Made by a program: the position numbers and the translations under genes. Source: Roseomonas sp. KE2513 (GTDB taxonomy: Bacteria > Pseudomonadota > Alphaproteobacteria > Acetobacterales > Acetobacteraceae). Taken from it: a stretch of 64,000 bases of DNA. Location of the stretch: positions 124,001 to 188,000 of the forward strand of contig NZ_RCVR01000006.1 in assembly GCF_016107305.1 (NCBI RefSeq), given 5' to 3'. Positions 16,368 through 24,265 of the stretch are shown here, one piece after another; position 1 is the first letter of the stretch, and every line of letters begins with the position of its first letter. A model generated the notes under the pieces. That model had not been told where the DNA came from. It ran no database searches and saw nothing but the letters and a program-made list of their open reading frames with translations.

Positions 16368-17272
16368 TCGAAGCCGCGATGATCTGGAACGAGCCGAACA
16401 ACAAGTCCCACTGGGACCCTGAGCTCGATCCCGGCTGGGCGATCTTCGCCGAGACCGCGCGCCTCGCCGGCCGCGCCATCCGCGAGGCGAACCCGAACCT
16501 GCCGCGCGTCCTCGGCGGCATCTCGCCCATCGATCCCTCCTTCATCGTCAATATGACGGAGCGCGGGCTGATGGAGGAGATCGACGTCGTCGCCGTGCAC
16601 GGCTTCCCGCTCGACTGGAATCTCTGGAAGATCGACGAGTGGCCCGCCAAGATCGACGAGATCCGGGCGGTGACCGACAAGCCGATCTGGGTGAGCGAGG
16701 TGGGCATCTCCACCTTCGGGGCGGAGGAGGTGCAGGTCTGGGGTCTCAACCGCACCGCCGAACTGCTGATCGGCAAGGCGCCGCGCATCCACTGGTACTC
16801 CCTCTATGACCTGCCGCAGGCCTGGGGCGCCACCACGCGCCACCGCGAGGCCGAGGGTTCCTCCTACTACCGCCACTTCTACATGGGCCTGCTGCGCGAG
16901 GACGGGTCGCCCAAGCCTGCGATCGAGCATTTCGGCAAGCACGCGCCGGAGATGGGCCTCTGCCAGTGGTTCCATTACGAGGATCACCGCCTGCACGACG
17001 CGGTGGCCTGGATGAAGCGCCTCGGCGTGCGCCATCTTCGCACCGGCCTCTCCTGGGCCGACAGCTTCCGCCCCAACGCGCTCGACTGGTTCGACCGGCA
17101 GATGGAGGCGCTGGCGGATTTCGACGTGACCGTGACCTTCTGCTTCACGCCGGAGCACCGCGGCGTCGCGCCCCACCACACCAGCCCGCCCCAGGTGCCC
17201 GAGGAATTCGCCGAGTTCTGCGCCTCCATGGTGCGCCGCTACGCGCCGGCGCGGGCGGCGGTGGCGGCCTGA
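16364..17272 (+). CDS. Glycoside-hydrolase-like TIM barrel (GH39/GH5-like) with apparent circular permutation
   Basis: A 302-residue protein. It opens with what is normally the middle of a clan GH-A barrel: IWNEPNNKSHWDP at residues 7-19, with Glu10 as candidate acid/base (end of strand 4). KPIWVSEVGIST at 106-117 follows, with Glu112 as candidate nucleophile (strand 7), then IHWYSLYD (strand 8). Only after that come GVRHLRTGLSWAD (residues 221-233) and VTVTFCFTPEHRG (255-267), which in ordinary GH39 or GH5 proteins precede the NEP strand. The protein ends at FCASMVRRYAP, exactly where a normal NEP strand would begin. No signal peptide. GTG start coupled to the methyltransferase stop. May hydrolyse or transglycosylate a cytoplasmic glycoside. 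Confidence 0.82.
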   Translation: MIEAAMIWNEPNNKSHWDPELDPGWAIFAETARLAGRAIREANPNLPRVLGGISPIDPSFIVNMTERGLMEEIDVVAVHGFPLDWNLWKIDEWPAKIDEIRAVTDKPIWVSEVGISTFGAEEVQVWGLNRTAELLIGKAPRIHWYSLYDLPQAWGATTRHREAEGSSYYRHFYMGLLREDGSPKPAIEHFGKHAPEMGLCQWFHYEDHRLHDAVAWMKRLGVRHLRTGLSWADSFRPNALDWFDRQMEALADFDVTVTFCFTPEHRGVAPHHTSPPQVPEEFAEFCASMVRRYAPARAAVAA

Positions 17273-17291
17273 AGAGAAGCCCTTCCCGCTC

Positions 17292-18260
17292 ATGACTGAC
17301 CAGATGCGCGCCGCCGTCCTGACCGGACCCGGCCAGTTCTCCGTGCGCGAGGTGCCGCGCCCCGAGCCCGGCCCCGGGCAGGTGCGGCTGCGGCTGGAAG
17401 GTTGTGGCGTCTGCGCCTCCAATCTCACGCCCTGGTCGGGACCCGACTGGATGCGCTTCCCGACCGAGCCCGGCGACCTCGGCCACGAGGCCTGGGGGGT
17501 GGTGGACGCGCTGGGCGAGGGCGTGGAGGGGCTGCGCGTCGGCGACCGCGTGGCCGCGCTCACCTATCGCGGATATGCGGAGTACGACATCGCGGAGGCC
17601 GGCAACGTCGTGCCGCTCCCGGCCTCGCTCGCGGGCCAGCCTTTCCCAGGCGAGCCGCTGGGTTGCGCGATGAACATCTTCCGCCGCAGCGGGATCAAGG
17701 CGGGGCAGACGGTGGCGATCGTGGGGATCGGCTTCCTCGGTGCCATCCTGACGCGGCTGGCGACGGATGCGGGGGCGCGCGTGATCGCCATCTCCCGCCG
17801 CCCCTACTCGCTCGACCTCGCGCGCCGCATGGGCGCGGCCGAGACGATCCCGATGGAGGACCACCACGCCATTATCGAGCGGGTGAAGGCCCTGACCGAG
17901 GGCCGCTTCTGCGAGGTGGTGATTGAGGCCGTTGGCAAGCAGTGGCCGCTCGACCTCGCGGGCGAGCTGACGGCGGAGCGCGGCCGGCTGGTCGTCGCGG
18001 GCTATCACCAGGACGGGCCGCGACAGGTGAACATGTGGCTCTGGAACTGGCGCGGGATCGACGTGATCAACGCGCATGAGCGTGACCCCAAGGTCTATGT
18101 CGAGGGCATCCGCGAGGCGGTGGACGCCATCGCCTCAGGCCGCCTGGACCCCGCGCCCCTCTTCACCCATGCCTACGGGCTGGAAGGGCTGGGCGAGGCG
18201 CTGGACGCCACGCGGGATCGGCCGGACGGCTTCCTGAAGGCCCTGGTGCGCTTCTCGTGA
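17292..18260 (+). CDS. Zinc-binding medium-chain alcohol dehydrogenase
   Basis: A 322-residue MDR enzyme. The GroES-like domain has LEGCGVCASNLTPW (catalytic zinc cysteine) and GDLGHEAWGVVDALGEG (zinc His-Glu). The cofactor domain has VAIVGIGFLGAILTRLA. The four-cysteine structural-zinc loop of long alcohol dehydrogenases is absent, which explains the short length. It sits 19 nt after the barrel gene and overlaps the next gene by 4 nt. Likely oxidises a polyol, sugar or inositol hydroxyl, perhaps together with the Gfo/Idh/MocA enzyme that follows; the substrate is not visible. Confidence 0.87.
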   Translation: MTDQMRAAVLTGPGQFSVREVPRPEPGPGQVRLRLEGCGVCASNLTPWSGPDWMRFPTEPGDLGHEAWGVVDALGEGVEGLRVGDRVAALTYRGYAEYDIAEAGNVVPLPASLAGQPFPGEPLGCAMNIFRRSGIKAGQTVAIVGIGFLGAILTRLATDAGARVIAISRRPYSLDLARRMGAAETIPMEDHHAIIERVKALTEGRFCEVVIEAVGKQWPLDLAGELTAERGRLVVAGYHQDGPRQVNMWLWNWRGIDVINAHERDPKVYVEGIREAVDAIASGRLDPAPLFTHAYGLEGLGEALDATRDRPDGFLKALVRFS

Positions 18261-19243
18261 GCCGTCCGCGCCTCGGTTTCCTCGGCACCGGCTGGATCGG
18301 GCGCCACCGCATGGCCGCGATCCTCGCGGGCGGCGCGGTGGAGGCGGTGGGGATCGCCGATCCCTCGCCCGAGATGGCAGCGGAGGCGGCGAAGCTCGCG
18401 CCCGGTGCCGCGGTGGTGAACGGCCTCGACGAACTCCTCGCCCTGCGGCCGGATGGCGTGGTGATCGCCACCCCGAGCGCCTTGCACGCAGAGCAGTCGA
18501 TCCGGGCGCTGCGCGCGGGCGCGGCCGTCTTCTGTCAGAAGCCTCTTGGCCGCACCGCCGCCGAGGCGCGGGCTGTGGTGGAGGCGGCGCGCGGGGCCGA
18601 CAGGCTTCTCGCGGTCGATCTCTCCTACCGCCACACTGAGGGGATGCGCCGCATCCGCGAGGTGATCGGGGAGGGCGGCCTCAGCCATCCCTTCGCCGTG
18701 GACCTGACCTTCCACAACGCCTACGGGCCGGACAAGCCCTGGTTCCGCGACCCCGTTCTGTCGGGAGGCGGCTGTGTGATGGACCTTGGCGTCCATCTCG
18801 TGGACCTCGCCCTCTGGGCGCTCGATTTCCCGGCGGTCACCGATGTTTCCAGTGCCCTCTTTGCCGGCGGGGAGCCGCTGGCGGGCCGCACGGACCGGGT
18901 GGAGGACTACGCTGTCGCCACTCTCACGCTCGCGACCGGTGCGGTGGTGCGGCTCGCCTGTTCCTGGAACCTCCACGCCGGGCGCGACGCGGTGATCGCG
19001 GCGGAGTTCCAGGGAAGTGCGGGCGGAGCGGCGCTGCGCAACGAGAACGGCTCCTTTTACGACTTCACCGCCGAGCGCTTCCGCGGCACCGCCCGCGAGA
19101 CGCTCGCGAGCCCGCCGGACGACTGGGGCGGGCGCGCCGCCGCCGACTGGGCCGCCCGCCTCGCCGCCGGTGCCCGCTTTGACCCCTCGGCGGAGGAGTT
19201 GGTGGCCGTGGCCGAGGTGCTGGACCGCATCTACGGGCGCTAG
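18257..19243 (+). CDS. Gfo/Idh/MocA family oxidoreductase
   Basis: A 328-residue NAD(P)-dependent oxidoreductase. LGFLGTGWIGRHRMAAIL is the N-terminal Rossmann motif. VFCQKPLGRTAAEARAVVEA contains the family EKP-type motif, here as QKPLG, keeping the catalytic lysine. GGGCVMDLGVHLVDLALWAL carries the D-x3-H catalytic segment. The family includes inositol 2-dehydrogenase and glucose-fructose oxidoreductase, which fits a cluster containing inositol-3-phosphate synthase. GTG start overlapping the dehydrogenase stop. Last gene of the right block; converges with the IclR gene, sharing 4 nt. Confidence 0.9.
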   Translation: MSRPRLGFLGTGWIGRHRMAAILAGGAVEAVGIADPSPEMAAEAAKLAPGAAVVNGLDELLALRPDGVVIATPSALHAEQSIRALRAGAAVFCQKPLGRTAAEARAVVEAARGADRLLAVDLSYRHTEGMRRIREVIGEGGLSHPFAVDLTFHNAYGPDKPWFRDPVLSGGGCVMDLGVHLVDLALWALDFPAVTDVSSALFAGGEPLAGRTDRVEDYAVATLTLATGAVVRLACSWNLHAGRDAVIAAEFQGSAGGAALRNENGSFYDFTAERFRGTARETLASPPDDWGGRAAADWAARLAAGARFDPSAEELVAVAEVLDRIYGR

Positions 19244-20040
19244 CCCGGCCCCCGCGCCATCGCCTCGATCCGCCGCGCCACAGCCGCGAGGCGAGGGCCG
19301 ATTTCCGTCATCACCCGCTCCCGCCCGAGCATGAAGGCGGGGGCGCCGCAGTTGAGCGCCACGATCTCGCCCCCCGGCAGCGCCACGGCCGCGCCCGCCG
19401 CGTGCACCGTCGGCTGCCAGTCACCGAGCGAGGCGGTGAAGCCGAGGTTTTCCTGCATCGCCACGGCCTCCCGCAGGCCTTCGCGGATCGCCGGCCACTC
19501 GCCGGGCTGGCGGGCGGCAAGCTCGCGGTCGATCGCTTCCCGCTCCGCCTCGCCCGAGCGCGCGTACCAGGCGCGGCCCATCGCCGTCAGCGCGAGCGGC
19601 AGGCGCGACCCGACCTCCAGCTGCAGCGCGACGGCGGTGCGCGGCGAGACGTGCTCCACATAGACCATCAGCAGCCAGTCCCGCTTGCCCAGCGAGGTGG
19701 AGGCCTGCGTCTCCTCCGACAGGGCGCGCATCAGCGGTGCGGCCAGCCGCCGGATGCTCATATTGGCCAGCGCGAGCTGCCCCAGCGGCACCGCGCCAAG
19801 GCCGAGCTGGTACTTCGCGAAGCGTGGCAGGTAGGTGAGGTAGCCCAGCCGCGTCAGCGTGTGCGTGAGGCGCGAGACGGTGGCGCGCGGCAACCCCGTG
19901 CGCTCCGCCAGCTCCTGGTTGCCGAGCATCGGGTCCTCGGCCCGGAAGGCGTGAAGGATGTCGAAGCCGCGGGCGATGGCCGCCACGAACTGGCGATCCT
20001 CGCCGGGGGCCACCTCCACTTCCGCCGCGCGCTTCCGCAT
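19240..20040 (-). CDS. IclR family transcriptional regulator
   Basis: A 266-residue regulator. The N-terminal winged helix (LGNQELAERTGLPRATVSRL) is followed by the IclR effector domain with RLPLALTAMGRAWYA, VAMQENLGFTASLGDW and VALNCGAPAF. The ATG at 20040 is preceded by GAGAGGA; an upstream extension is in frame but lacks a ribosome site. It is divergent from the CoA-ligase operon, and the spacer holds a 15-bp perfect palindrome. It most likely represses that operon, releasing on an acyl-CoA or acid. Effector unknown. Probably not connected to the saccharide cluster it converges on. Confidence 0.92.
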   Translation of the reverse strand: MRKRAAEVEVAPGEDRQFVAAIARGFDILHAFRAEDPMLGNQELAERTGLPRATVSRLTHTLTRLGYLTYLPRFAKYQLGLGAVPLGQLALANMSIRRLAAPLMRALSEETQASTSLGKRDWLLMVYVEHVSPRTAVALQLEVGSRLPLALTAMGRAWYARSGEAEREAIDRELAARQPGEWPAIREGLREAVAMQENLGFTASLGDWQPTVHAAGAAVALPGGEIVALNCGAPAFMLGRERVMTEIGPRLAAVARRIEAMARGPG

Positions 20041-20108
20041 GGCCCATCCTCTCGCGCTTGACCGCGCCCCTGGCTCTCCGATACCAAGAGCGAAGCGGCA
20101 GAACATAT

Positions 20109-20123
20109 TTCCGCATTGCGGAA
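20109..20123. promoter_or_regulatory. Candidate IclR operator, 15-bp palindrome
   Basis: TTCCGCA-T-TGCGGAA, perfect 7-nt arms around one base, flanked by ATAT on both sides. It sits 69 nt upstream of the IclR ATG and 63 nt upstream of the ligase ATG. The TTCCGC/GCGGAA half-sites are the kind of site bound by IclR-family regulators of acid degradation. Binding is inferred. Confidence 0.65.
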
Positions 20124-20185
20124 TATACGACAAGGCCGGCGAGAGGAGACGACGGTGCGGCCCCAGATGGCGGTTTCCCGAACCC

Positions 20186-21862
20186 ATGGCTGAGGAGGCG
20201 CTCACAGCGCCGCTCCGCCCCTGGCTCGCCTCCTACCCGCCGGGCTGCCGCTGGGATGCGCCCATCACGACCGGCACCATCGGCGACCTGCTGAACCGGG
20301 CCGTAGCGCGCTGGGGAGGCCAACCCGCGCTGGAGTACCGCGGCCAGAGGGTGAGCTACACCGCCCTCGGCGCCGCGGTGGACCGGCTGGCGGCCGGCCT
20401 GATGCGCCTTGGGGTGGCGCCGGGCCTTCCCGTCGGGCTGCTGCTGCCGAACACGCCCTGGCACCCCGTCTGCTTCCTCGCCCTCGCGAAGCTGGGGGCG
20501 CGGGTGGTGCATCTCAGCCCGCTCGATGCCCGCCGGGTGCTGCACCACAAGCTGACCGACAGCGGCGCGCGGATCGTCATCACCACCGACCTGCCGGGCT
20601 TGCTTCCCGCGGCGCTGGAGATGCTGGATTCGGGCATCGTCGATCGCGTGCTGCTCGGCGAGGATGCTGCCTGGGGCGGCGCATCGGGGGAGGGGGACCC
20701 GCGCGCGCCCAGCCTTTCAGCCCTCGATGGCGGCGCGGTGCCCGCCTGGCCGCAGGTCTCGCCGGGGGACGTCGCGTTATTACAGTACACCGGCGGCACC
20801 ACCGGCCTGCCCAAGGGCGCCATGCTCACCCACGCGAACCTGACGGCCGCCGTGGACATCTACCGCCACTGGGTGGACGGCGGCGCGCTGGCGGAGGGCG
20901 AGCAGCGCGTCATGGGCGTGCTGCCGCTGTTCCACATCTACGCCCTGACGAGCGTGCTGCTGCGCCACCTCTCCTGCGGCAACGAGATCCTGCTGCGCCC
21001 GCGCTTCGAGGCCGAGGCGGTGCTGCGCGACATCGAGGAGCGGCGCGTGACGGTGCTCTCGGGCGTGCCGACGATGTGGATCGCGCTGCTGAACCAGCCG
21101 GGATCGGCCTCGCGCGACTTCTCCTCGCTCCGAGCCTGCGTCTCCGGCGGTGCGCCGCTGCCCTTTGATGTCGGCGCGAAGGTGGAGGCAATGCTCGGTC
21201 AGCGCCTGCATATCGGCTGGGGCATGACTGAAACCGCGCCCGCCGGCACGCGCGTGCCGATCGCGGCCAAGCTCCGCCCCGGGATTATCGGCGTACCCCT
21301 GCCGGGCGTGGACATGCGCATTGTGGCGCTGGACGACCCCTCCCGCGCGCTGCCGCCCGGTGAGGCCGGGGAGATGGCCATCCGCGGCCCCAATGTCTTC
21401 GCCGGTTATCTCAACGCGCCCGCCGAAACTGCGGCCGCCTTCCGTGACGGCTGGTTCCTCACCGGCGATATCGGCCGCATGGAGGGGGACGGAATGTTCT
21501 TCCTCATGGACCGCCGGAAGAACATGATCATCTCCGGCGGCTTCAACGTGTACCCGGCCGCGATCGAGGGCGCGATCTACGAGCACCCTGACGTGAACGA
21601 GGTGGTGGTGATCGGGATTCCCGACGCCTATCGCGGCCAGTCCGCTAAGGCCTTCGTCACGCTGCGCTCCGGCGCGCCCGAGATGACGCTCGACGCGCTG
21701 AAGGATTTCCTCCGCGACCGCCTCGGCCGCCACGAGATGCCGGCCGCGCTGGAACTGCGCGGCGAACTTCCCCGCTCCCCCGCCGGCAAGCTGCTGGCCA
21801 GCGCCCTGGTCGCCGAGGAAATGGCCCGGAGCGCGACCCCCAAGGAAAGCCCCCCCGCATGA
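20186..21862 (+). CDS. Long-chain/dicarboxylate acyl-CoA ligase (AMP-forming, PimA-like)
   Basis: A 558-residue ANL-superfamily ligase. The P-loop YTGGTTGLPKGAMLTH is near residues 200-215, followed by IGWGMTETAP, GWFLTGDIGRM, DRRKNMIISGGFNVYP and the C-terminal catalytic lysine segment RSPAGKLLASAL. It activates a carboxylic acid to its CoA thioester. The ATG at 20186 is the first in-frame start after the operator, although its ribosome site is weak. It overlaps the thiolase gene by 4 nt. Gene order ligase, thiolase, two acyl-CoA dehydrogenases copies pimA-B-C-D of Rhodopseudomonas, so a medium-chain mono- or dicarboxylate is the likely substrate. Confidence 0.9.
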   Translation: MAEEALTAPLRPWLASYPPGCRWDAPITTGTIGDLLNRAVARWGGQPALEYRGQRVSYTALGAAVDRLAAGLMRLGVAPGLPVGLLLPNTPWHPVCFLALAKLGARVVHLSPLDARRVLHHKLTDSGARIVITTDLPGLLPAALEMLDSGIVDRVLLGEDAAWGGASGEGDPRAPSLSALDGGAVPAWPQVSPGDVALLQYTGGTTGLPKGAMLTHANLTAAVDIYRHWVDGGALAEGEQRVMGVLPLFHIYALTSVLLRHLSCGNEILLRPRFEAEAVLRDIEERRVTVLSGVPTMWIALLNQPGSASRDFSSLRACVSGGAPLPFDVGAKVEAMLGQRLHIGWGMTETAPAGTRVPIAAKLRPGIIGVPLPGVDMRIVALDDPSRALPPGEAGEMAIRGPNVFAGYLNAPAETAAAFRDGWFLTGDIGRMEGDGMFFLMDRRKNMIISGGFNVYPAAIEGAIYEHPDVNEVVVIGIPDAYRGQSAKAFVTLRSGAPEMTLDALKDFLRDRLGRHEMPAALELRGELPRSPAGKLLASALVAEEMARSATPKESPPA

Positions 21863-23037
21863 CCGATGCCGTGATCGTCTCCACCGCCCGCACGCCCATC
21901 GGGCGCGCCATGCGCGGCGCGCTGAACGCCACCCACGGCGCCGACATGGCCGCCCACGCCATCGGCGCCGCCATGTCGCGCGCGAAGCTAGAGCCCGAGG
22001 CGGTGGAGGAAGTGGTCATGGGCTGCGGCTACCCGGAGGGCGCGACGGGCGGCAACGTGGCCCGCCACGCCGCCATCCGCGCCGGCATCCCCGTCACCTC
22101 GGCCGGCGTCACCGTCAGCCGCTTCTGCGCCTCCGGTCTGGAGGCCATCGGCGCTGCCGCCAAGCGCATCATCGTGGACAAGGTGCCGGTGGCCGTCGCG
22201 GGCGGGGTGGAATCGATCTCCCTCGTGCAGCCCACGGTGAACCGCAACCACTATCGCAACGCCTGGCTGGAGGCGAACAAACCCTCCATCTACGACACGA
22301 TGATCGACACGGCGGACCTCGTGGCCGAGCGCTACGGCATCTCCCGCGAGGCGCAGGACGAGTTCGCGCTGGAAAGCCAGCGCCGCACCGCAAGTGCCCA
22401 GCAGGCTCGCCGCTTCGACGACGAGATCATGCCGATCACCGCGACGATGAACGTGACGGACAAGGCGACCGGCGAGGTCCGGCAGCAGGAGGTCACGCTC
22501 GACAAGGACGAGGGCAACCGGCCCGATACCTCGATGGAGGGCCTGTCCAAGCTCAAGCCCGTGCGGGAGGGCAAGTACATCACCGCGGGCAACGCCAGCC
22601 AGCTCTCGGACGGCGCCAGCGCCAGCGTGCTGATGTCCGCCGAGGAGGCGGCGCGGCGGAGCCTCCAGCCGCTCGGCATCTTCCGCGGCCTGGCCGTCGC
22701 GGGCTGCGAGCCGGAGGAGATGGGCATCGGCCCGGTCTTCGCCGTGCCCCGCCTGCTCGCCCGCCACGGGTTGAAGGTGGAGGATATCGGGCTGTGGGAG
22801 CTGAACGAGGCCTTTGCCTCGCAGTCCATCTACTGCCGCGACACCCTCGGCATCGACCCGGAGCTGGTCAACGTCAACGGCGGCGCCATCTCCATCGGGC
22901 ACCCCTTCGGCATGAGCGGCGCGCGCATGGTCGGCCACGCGCTGATAGAGGGCCGCCGCCGAGGCGTGCGCTACGCCGTGGTGACGATGTGCGTGGCCGG
23001 CGGCCAGGGCGCGGCCGGCCTGATCGAGATCGCGTAA
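21859..23037 (+). CDS. Acetyl-CoA acyltransferase (thiolase, PimB-like)
   Basis: A 392-residue thiolase. The nucleophilic cysteine is Cys90 in VSRFCASGLEAIG. The NEAFASQ segment, the catalytic histidine in GHPFGMSGARM and the second cysteine in MCVAGGQGAAG are all present. It cleaves 3-ketoacyl-CoA in beta-oxidation. The start ATG overlaps the ligase stop (ATGA). It follows the pim gene order. No enoyl-CoA hydratase or hydroxyacyl-CoA dehydrogenase gene is in this operon, so the two middle steps of the cycle must be encoded elsewhere. Confidence 0.94.
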   Translation: MTDAVIVSTARTPIGRAMRGALNATHGADMAAHAIGAAMSRAKLEPEAVEEVVMGCGYPEGATGGNVARHAAIRAGIPVTSAGVTVSRFCASGLEAIGAAAKRIIVDKVPVAVAGGVESISLVQPTVNRNHYRNAWLEANKPSIYDTMIDTADLVAERYGISREAQDEFALESQRRTASAQQARRFDDEIMPITATMNVTDKATGEVRQQEVTLDKDEGNRPDTSMEGLSKLKPVREGKYITAGNASQLSDGASASVLMSAEEAARRSLQPLGIFRGLAVAGCEPEEMGIGPVFAVPRLLARHGLKVEDIGLWELNEAFASQSIYCRDTLGIDPELVNVNGGAISIGHPFGMSGARMVGHALIEGRRRGVRYAVVTMCVAGGQGAAGLIEIA

Positions 23038-23049
23038 GGAGGGACAACA

Positions 23050-24252
23050 ATGGACCTGCGCTTCACGCCCGAGGAGATCGCCTTTCGCGACGATCTCCGC
23101 CGCTTCTTCCGCGAGAAGGTGCCCGCCGAGATCCGCCGAAAGGTGGCCGAGGGCCGGCACCTCGACCGCGAGGACATCATCACCTCCCACCGCATCCTCA
23201 ACGCGGCGGGGCTGGCCACGCCGAACTGGCCGGTGGCCTGGGGCGGCAAGGACTGGTCGCCGGTGCAGCGCTACCTCTACACCGAGGAACTGCAGCGCGC
23301 CGCCGTGCCGCTGCCGCTTCAGTTCAACGTCTTCATGGTCGGCCCCGTGATCGCCGCCTTCGGCTCGGAGGAGCAGAAGCGCAAGTTCCTGCCGGCGACG
23401 GCCAATCTTGACATCTGGTGGTGCCAGGGCTTCTCCGAGCCCGGCGCGGGGTCGGACCTCGCCTCGCTGCGCACCAGCGCGGAGAAGCGGGACGGCAAGT
23501 ATATCGTCTCCGGCCAGAAGGCCTGGACGACGCTCGGCCAGCACGCGGACTGGATCTTCTGCCTTGTCCGCACCGACCGCGAGGCGAAGAAGCAGCGCGG
23601 CATCTCCTTCCTGTTGATCGACATGAAGACGCCGGGCATCACAGTGCGTCCCGTCATCACCATCGACGGCGCGCACGAGGTGAACGAGGTCTTCTTCGAC
23701 GAGGTGGAGGTGCCCGCCGAGAACCTGGTGGGCGAGGAGAACCGCGGCTGGGACTACGCGAAGTTCCTGCTGGCTAACGAGCGCACGGGCATCGCGCGCA
23801 TCGGGCTCTCCAAGCAGCGCCTGGCGCGCGCCAAGCGCCTCTCGCGCGAGACGGAGGCGGGCGGCCGCACGCTGTGGGACGACGCCGATTTCCGCCGCCG
23901 CGTGGCCGAACTGGAAGTGGGGCTGAAGGCGCTCGAGATCACGCAGATGCGGGTCGTCGCCAACCAGCGCCACCGCGACGCCGACAAGCCCGATCCGGCC
24001 TCCTCGATCCTCAAGATCAAGGGCTCGGAACTCCAGCAGGCGACGACGGAGCTGCTGCTGGAGGTCGCCGGCCCCTACGCGCTGCCGGCGCCGGAGCACG
24101 ACCGGCCGGAGGGCTGGAACGAGCCCGCCGTCTCACCCGAATGGGCCGATGCCGCGGCGCCGCTCTACTTCAACTACCGCAAGGTCTCGATCTACGGCGG
24201 CTCGAACGAGATCCAGCGCAACATCATCGCCAAGGCCTTCCTGGGTCTCTGA
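23050..24252 (+). CDS. pimC: Acyl-CoA dehydrogenase, pimeloyl-CoA dehydrogenase large-subunit type
   Basis: A 400-residue flavin acyl-CoA dehydrogenase. The N-terminal helical domain starts MDLRFTPEEIAFRDDLRRFF, the beta domain has WWCQGFSEPGAGSDLASLRT, and the C-terminus has YGGSNEIQRNIIAKAFLGL. Length and these segments fit the PimC-type large subunit of a heteromeric dehydrogenase, and the small-subunit-like gene follows within 13 nt. Ribosome site AAGGAGGGAC before the ATG. The enzyme introduces the 2,3-double bond into an acyl-CoA. The symbol is given by family and gene order; the actual chain length is unknown. Confidence 0.85.
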   Translation: MDLRFTPEEIAFRDDLRRFFREKVPAEIRRKVAEGRHLDREDIITSHRILNAAGLATPNWPVAWGGKDWSPVQRYLYTEELQRAAVPLPLQFNVFMVGPVIAAFGSEEQKRKFLPATANLDIWWCQGFSEPGAGSDLASLRTSAEKRDGKYIVSGQKAWTTLGQHADWIFCLVRTDREAKKQRGISFLLIDMKTPGITVRPVITIDGAHEVNEVFFDEVEVPAENLVGEENRGWDYAKFLLANERTGIARIGLSKQRLARAKRLSRETEAGGRTLWDDADFRRRVAELEVGLKALEITQMRVVANQRHRDADKPDPASSILKIKGSELQQATTELLLEVAGPYALPAPEHDRPEGWNEPAVSPEWADAAAPLYFNYRKVSIYGGSNEIQRNIIAKAFLGL

Positions 24253-24265
24253 GAGGAAACGCGGC

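Noticed and set aside
21988-24099. Open frame of about 700 codons on the minus strand
   Set aside because: It lies opposite the thiolase and acyl-CoA dehydrogenase genes and has the His/Arg/Gly-rich composition of a shadow frame with no recognisable domain.
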